From Meconema thalassinum (taxonomy: Eukaryota; Arthropoda; Insecta; Orthoptera; Tettigoniidae), in NCBI GenBank assembly GCA_946902985.2, contig OX336393.1, forward strand, positions 357,598,779-357,662,778: a stretch of 64,000 bases of DNA, written 5' to 3'. The notes under the pieces are model-generated. The model made no database searches. It had not been told where the DNA came from and was given only the letters and a program-made list of their open reading frames with translations. Positions 21,921 through 32,381 of this stretch are shown here, piece after piece (position 1 is the first letter of the stretch; the number at the start of each line of letters is the position of its first letter). The position numbers and the translations under genes are program-made.

Positions 21921-22151
21921 TTAGACTTTCACGGCCCGTGTTATTATTCATAATGTTGAATTTTGGGTTTATGCCGTGTTTTATTATATTGCAATTCGAC
22001 GCGTTTCGAAAGAAACCATGTCTTTCATCGTCAGGAATAATCTGGAATACGACAATGTTGCTAAGAGAAAGCAACGAAGAACATATAGAAGGTGCCCAAA
22101 GATGGACGCCATTATAGCCCCATGTTAGGGACAACGGAAAGCAGCAGTGAA

Positions 22152-22289
22152 TTACTTTCTCAGGGTTCTGATAATAGGTAGCCAGGATTCACTGAGATTG
22201 TAGCCGGTGTCGCGGTTGAAATTATCTGGGTGTTTACGTATTTCAACCGCCTCCCTGATGATTCTGGGACGATATTGCTTTATACGGGC
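22152..22289 (-). pseudogene. Penelope-like element, C-terminal coding end (left arm)
   Basis: Reverse-complement twin of 22376-22513 with the same codons through the stop. The two arms point away from each other, so the 5' truncation points face each other at the centre. Confidence 0.8.
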
Positions 22290-22375
22290 AAGAACATCCA
22301 CCCCTTGGAACATGACATGATGTCATGTTCCAAGGGGTGGATGTTGATGTCATGTTCCAAGGGGTGGATGTTCTT

Positions 22376-22513
22376 GCCCGTATAAAGCAATATCGTCCCA
22401 GAATCATCAGGGAGGCGGTTGAAATACGTAAACACCCAGATAATTTCAACCGCGACACCGGCTACAATCTCAGTGAATCCTGGCTACCTATTATCAGAAC
22501 CCTGAGAAAGTAA
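22376..22513 (+). pseudogene. Penelope-like element, C-terminal coding end (right arm)
   Basis: The frame contains RIIREAVEIRKHPDNFNRD and ESWLP, a signature found after the GIY-YIG endonuclease in Penelope-like elements. The reverse transcriptase and the GIY-YIG core are absent. The mirror copy is on the minus strand at about 22152-22289. Confidence 0.8.
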
Positions 22514-22630
22514 TTCACTGCTGCTTTCCGTTGTCCCTAACATGGGGCTATAATGGCGTCCATCTTTGGGCACCTTCTATATGTTCTTCGTTGCTTTCTC
22601 TTAGCAACATTGTCGTATTCCAGATTATTC

Positions 22631-22662
22631 CTGACGATGAAAGACATGGTTTCTTTCGAAAC
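22631..22662 (+). ncRNA. Candidate hammerhead core, right arm (twin at 22003-22034 on the minus strand)
   Basis: CTGACGA (22631-22637), a possible stem II (GAAAG, loop, CTTTC) and GAAAC (22658-22662). Hammerhead motifs are known from Penelope-like elements. The mirror copy is at 22003-22034. Stems I and III and the cleavage site were not resolved. Confidence 0.5.
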
Positions 22663-23409
22663 GCGTCGAATTGCAATATAATAAAACACGGCATAAACCC
22701 AAAATTCAACATTATGAATAATGTTTACATTTGTTCGTCAAGGACCATACACTGTACGGCATAATATCTGGAATTGTTTCTGAAATGGCATTTTTATATT
22801 AGATTTTAAAAGTGGCTTCGTATTTTCTACGATTTCCCACTTTTTTGTGGCTAATGTTCTTTTTCGTCAAATGGGTATATTTATTGCAGCATTTCTCTCC
22901 AAATTAACGTCATATTCAATAACACTATAGTGGCCTGCATCAACGCAGCCGCCAAATATTAAATGGCAAATAATACTTCCATTGCCAAAATCAACAGCGT
23001 GGTTAGACTCATTGTTATGTACTCTAAACAAATGATCAATAAACAATAATATTCACGTATACAATGAAGTTCAGATACTTTCATTCTCAAGTTTGTTGCT
23101 GATGAGAATGCGATGATACTGATCGCCAATAATAAAATCCTTATAATTATTCTTGCCAGCAAAAATTTTTGCAATTTGCTTGCAAACGCAGCTCAGGAGA
23201 ACATCCTGCATTTTGGAATAAACAGTACGAAACTGCTCTAAATAAGCAATTTCCATCACCTGATGTAGGTACAATCCTTTGCATTTCCATGACAGTAAAT
23301 TAAGCAAGGGAGCATACTTCGCCAACTACTGGAATGAGCATAGACTCACTTCGACAGCCACCGTAATGGAGAGAGTTTAAGAGTTAGACTATATGCTCAG
23401 TGCTTGTCA

Positions 23410-23820
23410 AAAATCGTATTAACATAGGGAAGCCCAATCTGAAGGCTACATTCTGAGCTATCGCCCCGGATTCCAGGTTCGATCCCTGGTTTGCCAAGAA
23501 ATTTACTTCTGGTCTGAGGGCTGGAACGGGGCGCACTCTTGAGGCAAAACTCAGGAGAGCAAGGTTAGATTCCTATCTCAACAATCTGGGATGTGGTTTT
23601 CCGTGGTTTGCCACGTCCACTGCAGGTAAATACCGGGATAGTTCGTAACTTAAAGCCTCGGTCGTCAATTCCTCATTCCCCACTTGAATTACAAATGCAC
23701 ACATCAGTACAGCCATCACAATAACACAGGTCATCAGAGAAAAATTTACACACACACACACACCAAAGTAGATGGGGTTGAATGACCACGATGTCTGAGT
23801 CCATCAAATGAATTATATTC
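23410..23820 (+). mobile_element. tRNA-derived SINE, family S1 (in duplication copy 1)
   Basis: B boxes AGGTTCGATCCCTGG (about 23476) and GGTTAGATTCC (about 23563), body TTTTCCGTGGTTTGCC, and a (CA)n stretch at about 23750-23763. Present at the same position in copy 2 (25380-25796), so it predates the duplication. Confidence 0.65.
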
Positions 23821-23926
23821 GTCAATTGTCTCTCATGGCAAAAGCGATTGTGTCCATCTTTTATTTAATAATTTAAAAGTATACTAGTTGAAACCCGTCA
23901 ATACATGACGGCCAATAAGAAAATAT

Positions 23927-24148
23927 TTACTGAAGAATTTTATTATATACGTTCTTTGTACAATTATTTTTTGGCACTATTGAAACTTTAAGGGCGTCAA
24001 AAGATTGCCCTCTAGACATTGCAACATACTGCTGGCCATGATTGAAAACTTGATGAGGCAAATTGAGAACTATACGTTCCATAATTCCCCCTTGAGCTTT
24101 ATTGATTGTGATCAAGTATGCCAAGCGAATCGGAAAATGTTGCCTCAT
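23927..24148 (-). pseudogene. Helitron helicase, C-terminal end (relic, duplicate)
   Basis: Differs from 21141-21362 by a single residue near the start (MRQHFP instead of MRKHFP). Motif ITINKAQG and YVAMSRG present. Duplicate created with 23884-25855. Confidence 0.85.
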
Positions 24149-24400
24149 GAAAGAAAATGATTGTTTTATCCGGTGGTGTTAAATCAAGTCGAAGGATTAG
24201 ACCTTTCTGCCTAATTTTAACTGCACTTATTTCCAAATCCAAGTATTTTCATGCATATTTCATATAATTAATATGGAATTTTAACTGCACTTATTATTTC
24301 CAAATTCAGGCAATTTTCGTACATATTTCTTATAATTAATATAATTAATATGGTAGCATTTAGATGCCCTTAGGAAACTTCAGATTTCTCAGGAGCATAT

Positions 24401-24730
24401 CTATGGGTCAATCGTTTGGAGTATGTGGAGCAAATCACTTAATTCCAAGGAATTCAAGAATTCTGAGGAGTCAAATATATACAACTGGCCGCAGGAACCG
24501 TCGCTTATAATTTTGGAATGTACATTAACGAAGTTCTCTCTTAAATTCCTTGAGATATCATTTCCAGTGAAAAATTGTTCCAGTCTGTCAAATATGTTAT
24601 ATTTAGGAAGATTAATTTTGCCATTACAACACCAACGGTCAAAGTAACCAGGCGTAGATTTCTCGCTACAGAAATACAGTGCAGAACAATGTTTACATTT
24701 GTTCGTCAAGGACCATACACTGTACGGCAT
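24401..24730 (-). pseudogene. Helitron Rep N-terminal region (relic, uninterrupted duplicate)
   Basis: 109 codons; NKCKHCSALYFCSEKS, CCNGKINL, FTGNDISRNLREN, after which the frame enters non-Rep sequence (deletion junction). This is the intact-site counterpart of the interrupted relic at 21615-21920. The internal deletion that removed the core of Rep is at the same place in both copies. Confidence 0.8.
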
Positions 24731-25379
24731 AATATCTGGAATTGTTTCTGAAATGGCATTTTTATATTAGATTTTAAAAGTGGCTTCGTATTTTCTACGA
24801 TTTCCCACTTTTTTGTGGCTAATGTTCTTTTTCGTCAAATGGGTATATTTATTGCAGCATTTCTCTCCAAATTAACGTCATATTCAATAACACTATAGTG
24901 GCCTGCATCAACGCAGCCGCCAAATATTAAATGGCAAATAATACTTCCATTGCCAAAATCAACAGCGTGGTTAGACTCATTGTTATGTACTCTAAACAAA
25001 TGATCAATAAACAATAATATTCACGTATACAATGAAGTTCAGATACTTTCATTCTCAAGTTTGTTGCTGATGAGAATGCGATGATACTGATCGCCAATAA
25101 TAAAATCCTTATAATTATTCTTGCCAGCAAAAATTTTTGCAATTTGCTTGCAAACGCAGCTCAGGAGAACATCCTGCATTTTGGAATAAACAGTACGAAA
25201 CTGCTCTAAATAAGCAATTTCCATCACCTGATGTAGGTACAATCCTTTGCATTTCCATGACAGTAAATTAAGCAAGGGAGCATACTTCGCCAACTACTGG
25301 AATGAGCATAGACTCACTTCGACAGCCACCGTAATGGAGAGAGTTTAAGAGTTAGACTATATGCTCAGTGCTTGTCAAA

Positions 25380-25796
25380 AATCGTATTAACATAGGGAAG
25401 CCCAATCTGAAGGCTACATTCTGAGCTATCGCCCCGGATTCCAGGTTCGATCCCTGGTTTGCCAAGAAATTTACTTCTGGTCTGAGGGCTGGAACGGGGC
25501 GCACTCTTGAGGCAAAACTCAGGAGAGCAAGGTTAGATTCCTATCTCAACAATCTGGGATGTGGTTTTCCGTGGTTTGCCACGTCCACTGCAGGTAAATA
25601 CCGGGATAGTTCGTAACTTAAAGCCTCGGTCGTCAATTCCTCATTCCCCACTTGAATTACAAATGCACACATCAGTACAGCCATCACAATAACACAGGTT
25701 ATCAGAGAAAAATTTACACACACACACACACACACCAAAGTAGATGGGGTTGAATGACCACGATGTCTGAGTCCATCAAATGAATTATATTCGTCA
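25380..25796 (+). mobile_element. tRNA-derived SINE, family S1 (in duplication copy 2)
   Basis: Same insertion as 23410-23820, carried along by the duplication. The (CA)n run is two units longer here. Confidence 0.65.
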
Positions 25797-25855
25797 ATTG
25801 TCTCTCATGGCAAAAGCGATTGTGTCCATCTTTTATTTAATAATTTAAAAGTATA

Positions 25856-26180
25856 TGGCAATGTAAATCATGGAGAATTTCTTACTGTACGGGAATAATA
25901 AAAGTAAAATATGTTAAGACAATGAATTACCAATAGCCAGAAAGAATAATTAGGAAATAAAAATACATGTCTGAGGTGAGACTCCTTCGACTATGCAAAA
26001 TTCATTCCTGGGTCCGCAATGTTACCCCTGAGCCACCCAGTCAACAGACTTCTAAACAAATATTAGGTTACTTAAACAACAAACGAACTCAAACGCCTGT
26101 TGAAGTTCTTCAATCCCCTCTTTTTAATTCTCAAAAAGATCACACTACGATACGGTGAATCCTTTATCCACCATTTCTCT
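25856..26180. other. Helitron unit 2 interior, noncoding
   Basis: Homologous to 26690-26790 (AAGTATATGG, GTGGTGAATTC/GAGAATTTC, AATAATAAAAGTAAAATATG). This indicates another internal duplication around the S1 SINE at 26190-26630. No gene supported. Confidence 0.5.
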
Positions 26181-26189
26181 CGAACTGTA

Positions 26190-26537
26190 ATTCTGGTCTG
26201 AGGGCTGGAACGGGGCGCACTCTTGAGGCAAAACTAAGAAGGGCAAGGTTCGATTCCCATCTCAACAATCTGGGATTTGGTTTTCCGTGGTTTGCCATTC
26301 TGGTCTGAGGGCTGGAACGGGGCACACTCTTGAGGCAAAACTAAGTAGGGCAAGGTTCGATTCCCATCTCAACAATCTGGGATGTGGTTTTCCGTGGTTT
26401 GCTACTTCCACTGCAGGTAAATACTGGGATAGTTCCTAACTTAAAGCCTCGGTCGCCAATTTCCCATTCCCCACTTTAATTACAAATGCACACATCAGTA
26501 CAGCCATCACAATAACACAGGTTATCAGAGAAAATTT

Positions 26538-26569
<32 letters not shown>

Positions 26570-26630
26570 AAAGTAGACAGGGCAGAGTGACCACGATGTC
26601 TGAATCCAACAAATGAATTATGTTCGTCAA
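26190..26630 (+). mobile_element. tRNA-derived SINE, family S1, with a duplicated head
   Basis: A block of about 106 bp (TTCTGGTCTGAGGGCTGGAA ... TTTTCCGTGGTTTGCC) occurs twice in tandem (about 26189-26298 and 26299-26404). Each copy has its own AGGTTCGATTCCCATC B box. A (CA)n run at about 26540-26568 precedes the end. Confidence 0.65.
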
Positions 26631-27305
26631 TTGTCTCTCATGGCGAAAGCGATTGTGGCCATCTTTTATTTAATAATTTAAAAGTATATGGGAACGTAAA
26701 TCGTGGTGAATTCCTTACTTTATGGGAATAATAAAAGTAAAATATGTTAAGACAATGTATTACCAATAGGCAGAAAGAATAATTGAGAATTAAAAATATA
26801 TGTTGGAGGTGGGACTCGAACTGCTTCCATTGCGCGATGCATAAATTAAGAGTTTTGAACGCTACCGTCTCAGCTACCGAATCACTGATAGAAGAGCGCA
26901 ATATTAAGGTACTTAAAAAACATTCTCACTCAACAGTCAGTATAAGTTCTTCTACATTTCCCGTCGTTTATAATATTCTATTCCTGTTTATATCGTGGAA
27001 ACTTCATAATCAATATTCCCCTCCTTTATTATAATTCTTATAAATAACTATTACATTCAAACGCGGTGGACATCCGCCATGTCTGTCATTAACCAAGATG
27101 ATTCTGCGCATGCGCTTGAGCCAATAATTTTGCAGTTTTGTTTGTAAATTTAAAAATATGTGGTAACATATTTGTTTATTTTAAAGACACTCTGCAAATC
27201 TACAGGCCTACAGCTTTCGACAGATTGCTCTACGAAGTGAATCGGTTCTACCGTTCCCTCAAACTCGCGGTAACAAAAATCAGCTTAGTGTTTTAAATAT
27301 ATAGA
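26631..27305 (-). other. Helitron unit 2, 5' region
   Basis: Contains a minus-strand tRNA-like head (GGGACTCGAACTGC, about 26812) and the conserved 5' terminal block ending TTTTAAATATATAGA at 27305. No gene. The ORFs at 26638-26901 and 26783-27034 overlap in opposite directions and lack domains. Confidence 0.6.
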
Positions 27306-27457
27306 CTAGATGAAACCCGTCAAAACATGACGGACAATGGAAAACAAAATTACTGAAGAAGCTTCTTATATAAGTTACATTCTTTGTACGATTACTTTTT
27401 AGCACTATTGCAACTTTAAGGGCGTCAAAAGATAGCACTCTCAGCATTGCAATATAT

Positions 27458-27486
27458 TGCTGGTCATGACTGAAAACGTGATTAGG
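27458..27486. repeat. 29-bp target-site duplication, left copy (LINE at 27487)
   Basis: Repeated at 29246-29274 with one mismatch (ATTAGG against ATGAGG). Confidence 0.9.
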
Positions 27487-29245
27487 TCATCATCATCTTG
27501 CACAGTTTCCAGCCACTGGCCGGGTCTGTTTGGAACACAAGTCTCTCCAACGTCTTCTGTCTTCCCACCATCTCTCAGCCTCCACCCTTGTCCAGTCTTC
27601 TCCTCTCTTCTTCACGATTTCTTCCTCCCCCTTCAGCCACCTGTCTCTCGGTCTCCCTCTTGGTCTCTTTCCTTCCCACTTCGTCTCGTGTATCCTGCTG
27701 GGTATCCTCTTCTCCTCCATTCGTTTTACATGTCCATACCATCTAAGTCTAGATTTCTCTATACCAGTCTGTAATGGTTCATCCTTCATTAATTCTCCGG
27801 TCCTCTCATTTCTTATTCTGTCCATCTTTGTAGCTCCAATACTGCTTCTCAAGAACCTCATCTCACTGGCCTGTATTTTGCTCTTCTCCCTTCCTTTCAT
27901 AACCCAGGTCTCCGAGGCATACGTCAGGATAGGGACATTGTACGTCCGATATATGATCTGTTTGCTGTTCTGAGGGACATTCTTGCTCCATAACATGCTT
28001 CTCACACTCCTCCGAAATGCTTCTGCCTGTCTCCCCCGCTCATTTATTTCTCTATCGTTTCTTCCATTCTCTTGTATCAGGCTTCCCAGATACTTGAAAC
28101 TCTCCAATTCCTTCGGCTGTTCCCCACCAATTGTTATTTCCGTTGTGGTTCTTTCCTTCTTCCTTGTGTGATCACCATCTCACTCTTATTTATGCTAAAT
28201 TTCATCCCATAACCTTGTATTATTCCTTCCCACACGTCCAACTGTTCCTGTACCTCCTCCTCCTTGTTTCCCCAAATCATCAAATCATCTGCAAGCACCA
28301 TTGCTTTCATCTTTCCTTCCCCAATTACTTGTGCCACTCGGGTCATTATGTCATCCATCACCACAATGAAAAGTAACGGTGACAGTGCACTTCCTTGTTT
28401 CAGGCCGTTTCTCTGTTCCAACCAGTCCGATCTCTCTCCTCCCACTTTCACACAGCTCACGCTTCCCTTGTACATCTCCTTTATCTTCCTTATAGTCCAT
28501 TTTTATATTCCTCTATCCTCCAGGGACTTCCATACTTTGTTTCTGCATACACTGTCATATGCTTTCTCAATGTCCAGAAAGGTCATCAGTAGATCTGTTC
28601 CATACTCATAGTGCTGTTCTTGTAACTGCCTTACAGCAAAAATCAAATCCACTGTGGACCTTCCTGATCTGAAGCCATGTTGTTCTTCCCTCATCCCTCC
28701 TTCTATCCTTGTCCTAATTCTCCTTTCCAAAACTTTCTCAAACAACTTTGCACAATGACTCATCAGTGTTATTCCCCGATAGTTTCTGCATTCTGTTCTA
28801 CTACCTTTCTTGAAGATCGGGACAATTATTCCCTTTTTCCAGTCCTCTGGGGTCTTCCTTTCCTTCCATGCTGTCTTCATCACTCGGTACAACCATTGTA
28901 TCCCCACCTCTCCTGCTGCTCTCACCATCTCCACACTCAACTCATCCACACCCGGTGCCTTCCCTCTTTTCATCTTCCTCACTGCATCTTCCACTTCTTT
29001 CCATGTTAAGTCCTTTTCTATTTGCAGTTCATCTACTGTACCTCTTCCCCGATTTCTTCCTCCTCGCCGTGGTTTCCATTTGGGTTCAGGAGTTCTTCAA
29101 AATATTATTTCCACATTTTCTTCAGTTCTTCCCTATTTTCTATCTCTTGTCCCCTTTTGTTCACAATTCTAACATAATCCGTAGGATCCTTCCGCCTCTT
29201 ATCTTTACCATCCCAAACAGGACCTTTTTTGCACCTTCACTATCC
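27487..29245 (-). pseudogene. 5'-truncated non-LTR retrotransposon (RTE-like), nearly complete RT
   Basis: Minus-strand coding covers a reverse transcriptase: RGKAPGVDELSVEMVRAAG (start of the RT region), GFRSGRSTVD, FLDIEKAYDSV (motif A Asp), NGLKQGSALSPLLF (motif B), VLADDLMIWG (ADD of motif C) and FKYLGSLI. The tail has RLRWYGHVKRM and KRPRGRPRDRW. The frame is broken by an in-frame stop at 28503-28505 and a frameshift near 28110-28130. The endonuclease domain is missing. The 3' end is a short GATGAT-type tail (complement of TCATCATCATC at 27487), typical of RTE-type elements. Long target duplications flank it. Confidence 0.85.
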
Positions 29246-29554
29246 TGCTGGTCATGACTGAAAACGTGATGAGGTAAATAGCCCAATACGTTCAAGAGTT
29301 TCTCCTTGAGCTTGATTGATTTTGATAAAGTAGGCCGAGCGAATAGGAAATTGTTGCCTATTAAAAGAAAATGTACTGTAGGCTACCTGTAAGTGTTTTA
29401 TCGTAAGGTGTTAAATCAAGTCGTAGGATTTGAGCTCTCTGCCTATTATTACTGCACCTATTATATCCGAATCCAAGCGATTTCTTACAATTAATATATT
29501 ACCATATATGAGTCCATGGGAAACGTTCAGATTTCTAAGAAGCATATCTACGGC

Positions 29555-29863
29555 TTAAACGTTCGAAGTATGTGGAGGCGAATCTCTTAATTCCAAGGAA
29601 TTGAAAAATTCAATAATAGGGAAATGAAGTAGCTGGCTTTCATCTTCAGTATCCAATCTGTTAACGCTGATGTATGTGTTTGAACTGCTGGATATAAGTT
29701 CAATGACTTTTAAATTAATATCATTACATTGTTGCAGCTTGGCAAATATTTTATATTCCAGTAGATCAATTTTACCCTCACAACAGTAAAGACCAAAGTA
29801 ACCACGCATAGATTTTACGCAAGAGAAATACAATGTAGAAAAATGTTTACATTTGATCGTCAA
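29555..29863 (-). pseudogene. Helitron Rep N-terminal region (relic, unit 3)
   Basis: KCKHFSTLYFSCVKS (second zinc Cys changed to Phe), then CCEGKIDL, then a non-Rep continuation. Closest to 15950-16296 in unit 1. The conserved Helitron-associated fragment lies upstream at about 30120-30250. Confidence 0.7.
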
Positions 29864-30449
29864 GGACCTTACAGTACACTGTATTGCATAATATCTGGAA
29901 TTGTTTCTGAAATGGCCTATTTATATTGGATTTTAAATGTGGCTTCGTATTATTCGATAACACTATAGTGTCCTGCAATAACGGAGCCGCTAAATATTAA
30001 ATGGCAAATAATACTTCCATTGCCGAAATCAACTACGTAGTTAGACTCCGTACTCTAAACAAATAATCATTAAACAATTGTCTTATACAATGAAGTTCAA
30101 CATGACCGTCCAGAGACTTTCTAACTCAAGTTGGTTGGTGAGGAGAATGCGATGAGACTGATCGCTTAAAATAAATTCCTTATAATTGTTCCTGCCAGCG
30201 AAATTTTTTGCGATAGCTTGAAAACGCAGCTCAGAATGACGTTCTTCATTTTGTTATAAACAGTACGAAACTGCTCTAAATAAGCAATTTCCATCACCTG
30301 TTATAGGTTATGGCAGTATATTTTGCAGGGGAACATAGAATCACTTCACCAACTACTGGAATGACCATAGGCCTATACTCAATACTCACTTCGATAGTCA
30401 CCCTAATGGAGGCAGTTTTTGAATTCTATGTCCCTGCATGTCAAAAATC

Positions 30450-30860
30450 GTATTAACACATGGAGGCCCACCTATTCTTGTCTATCGCCCCGGAGACCCG
30501 GGTTACATTTCCTGCTCTGCCAAGAAATTTAATTCTGGTCTCAGGGCAAAATCGGGGTACATTCAGTCTCTTGAGGTATAACTAAGAAGAGGAAGGTTTA
30601 ATTCCCACCTCGACAATCTTGGATGTGGTTTTCCGTGGTTTCCCACTTCCACTTAAGGCAAATACCGGGATGGTTCCTAACTTAAGGCCTTGGCCGTCTC
30701 CTTGCCGTTTACCACCTTAATTACAAATACACACAGTAATGCAGCCATCACAATAACACAGGTTATCAGAAGAAAGTTTCACACATACACACCCAAGTAC
30801 ACGGGGCTGAGTGACCAAGATGTCGGAGTCCTTCAAACGAATTATATTTGCCAAGTGTCT
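30450..30860 (+). mobile_element. tRNA-derived SINE, family S1
   Basis: TTTTCCGTGGTTTCCC at about 30628, CAAATACCGGGATGGTTCC, TTAATTACAAATACACAC and CACAGGTTATCAGA blocks. The B box is diverged (GGTTTAATTCCCACC). Same order and position as the S1 copy at 16865-17270 in unit 1, so probably inherited with the unit. Confidence 0.6.
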
Positions 30861-31307
30861 CTCATGGCGAAAGCAATTGTGGAGACGCGCGTGTGCCTGG
30901 AAAACTACTTTTTTCTTTAATATCGACGATGCATAATTATAACTTTTAGTCTAGGACGCTAATAACTTGACCACATTGGGAAGAAATTGCAATATTAAGG
31001 TACATAAACAACCTAGCCTACACATTCAACTGTCAGTTAATGTTCCTCAACATTTCCCTTCTTAAATATTCCCCTCCTTTATAATTTTCCATCACGTGAA
31101 AACATGCCATGTCTTGTGTTTTAAATATATCGATGCAATGGTGTTGCCATCTGCTGTCAGTTAATGGAACTATATGGGCGAATTACTGCCATCTGTTGTC
31201 AGTTATAGGAACTGATTGCAGATATTTAAACGGCGTACTGCGGACAACAGTTTGCTCTTTTGATTACATGCTGCAATGCAATGGTAAAACGAAAATAAAA
31301 CGTATTT

Positions 31308-32230
31308 AGAGGGAATGTAGAAATAAGTATCTTTAACAGACATAAAACCTTACTGTTACTCCTTGATTAAACAATATTTCAGTGGTAAAAAAAAAAAAAC
31401 TGGCGAGGGCTAGGATCGAACCGGCGCTTCATGGAACCACAGTCGGTCGCCTTAACCACATGGCTACTCACGCACTCATGTATAGTAGCAGACGCAGCCA
31501 TTCATTATATTCAAAAGCCGCTGTTTGAAGGAAATAATCAATTTCATTATCCAAATAAATCAATGTTGCACATTCGTATACGTTCATACTGTTATTATAC
31601 TTTATTGTCAGAACTTGGTTAATGTATGTTTTCAATTACATGGAAGCTTATTAAATAACTTACATTTTAATGGGATTCTCACCGCCATTTTGTCATGACC
31701 TCAGGCGGATTGTGCGCATGCGTGAGGGCCAAGAATTCTGCTATTTTCTATATTAATTCAAAAATATACCGAGAGGGAATGTAGAAATATGTATCTTTAA
31801 CAGACATAAAACCTTACTAATACTCCTTGATTAAACAATATTTCAGTGGTAAAAAAAAAATATATATCGGCGAGGGCTGGGATCGAACCGGTGAACCTTG
31901 GAACCACAGTCTGTCGCCTTAACCACATAGCTACACGCGCACTCTTGGTCACCTGCAGGCGCAGCCGTTCTTTATCATTAAAAGCCGCTGTCTGAAGAAA
32001 ATAATCCATTTCATTATCCAAATAAATCAATGTTGCACATTCGTATACGTTCATACTGTTATTATATTTTACTGTCAGAACTTGGTTAATGTATGTTTTC
32101 AATTACATGCAAGCTTATTAAATAACTTACATTTTAATGGACTTCTCACCGCCATTTTGTCATGACCCCCAGGCGGATTGTGCGCATGCGTGAGGGCCTA
32201 GAATTCTGCTATTTTCTATATTAATTTAAA
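31308..32230. repeat. About 460-bp tandem duplication in unit 3
   Basis: The GAGGGAATGTAGAAATA ... TTAACAGACATAAAACC start recurs at about 31772. Both copies contain a minus-strand tRNA-like head (complement of GGATCGAACCGG, about 31412 and 31871) and the Helitron target site TTTCATTATCC. The second copy leads into the conserved 5' terminal block. Confidence 0.7.
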
Positions 32231-32381
32231 AATATACCGTAATATATTTGTTTATTTTAGAGACACTCTGCAAATCTGCATGCCAAGAGCTTTCGTTAGA
32301 ATGTCTTACGAAGCCAATCGGTTAAGTCGTTTTCACAATCTCGTGTGTACAAAAAACAGCTTAGTGTTTTAAATATATAGA

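Larger units (their letters stand above)
21915..22719. mobile_element. Inverted dimer of a 5'-truncated Penelope-like element
   Basis: An 805-bp palindrome. Arms 21946-22318 and 22347-22719 are near-perfect reverse complements; the 28-bp centre holds an extra direct copy of an arm-end segment. Each arm encodes, pointing outward, the C-terminal end of a Penelope-like protein (right arm about 22376-22513: QYRPRIIREAVEIRKHPDNF, then NRDTGYNLSESWLP and a stop), followed by 3' UTR with a hammerhead-like core. Exact 13-bp target duplications flank it. Penelope-like elements often show inverted or partly duplicated terminal copies. Only the last 45 or so codons remain, so it is not functional. Confidence 0.85.
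21098..23883 (-). repeat. Tandem duplication in Helitron unit 2, copy 1
   Basis: Without the Penelope-like insertion and its duplicated target (818 bp) this copy is 1968 bp. Copy 2 is 1972 bp, differing by two CA units and a handful of single bases seen by eye (for example at about 21342, 21412 and 21687). Both begin exactly at CTAG and end AATTTAAAAGTATA. Confidence 0.85.
23884..25855 (-). repeat. Tandem duplication in Helitron unit 2, copy 2
   Basis: Begins CTAG at 23884 with hairpin CCGTCA 23895-23900 / TGACGG 23906-23911 and ends at 25855, immediately before T. It lacks the Penelope-like insertion and so preserves the empty site at 24688-24700. Its left neighbour is AAAAGTATA, not the Helitron 5' terminus. 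So this is a 3'-terminus-anchored duplication, not a full array unit. Confidence 0.85.
21098..27305 (-). mobile_element. Helitron array unit 2
   Basis: Starts with CTAG at 21098 (hairpin CCGTCA 21109-21114 / TGACGG 21120-21125) and ends with TATATAGA at 27305, again touching the next unit. Its 3' half has been duplicated in tandem (21098-23883 and 23884-25855). One duplicate carries the Penelope-like insertion. Confidence 0.75.
27340..29460 (-). pseudogene. Helitron helicase C-terminal relic, split by a LINE
   Basis: The same helicase end as in units 1 and 2 can be followed at 27360-27486 and again from 29246 to about 29460. The two pieces are separated by the LINE inserted at 27487-29245. 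Frameshifts and substitutions are more frequent than in unit 2. No open frame survives across it. Confidence 0.65.

Noticed and set aside
27457..29257. Plus-strand Ser/Leu/Phe-rich ORFs (for example 27530-27973 and 28868-29257)
   Set aside because: Antisense shadows of the minus-strand LINE reverse transcriptase.
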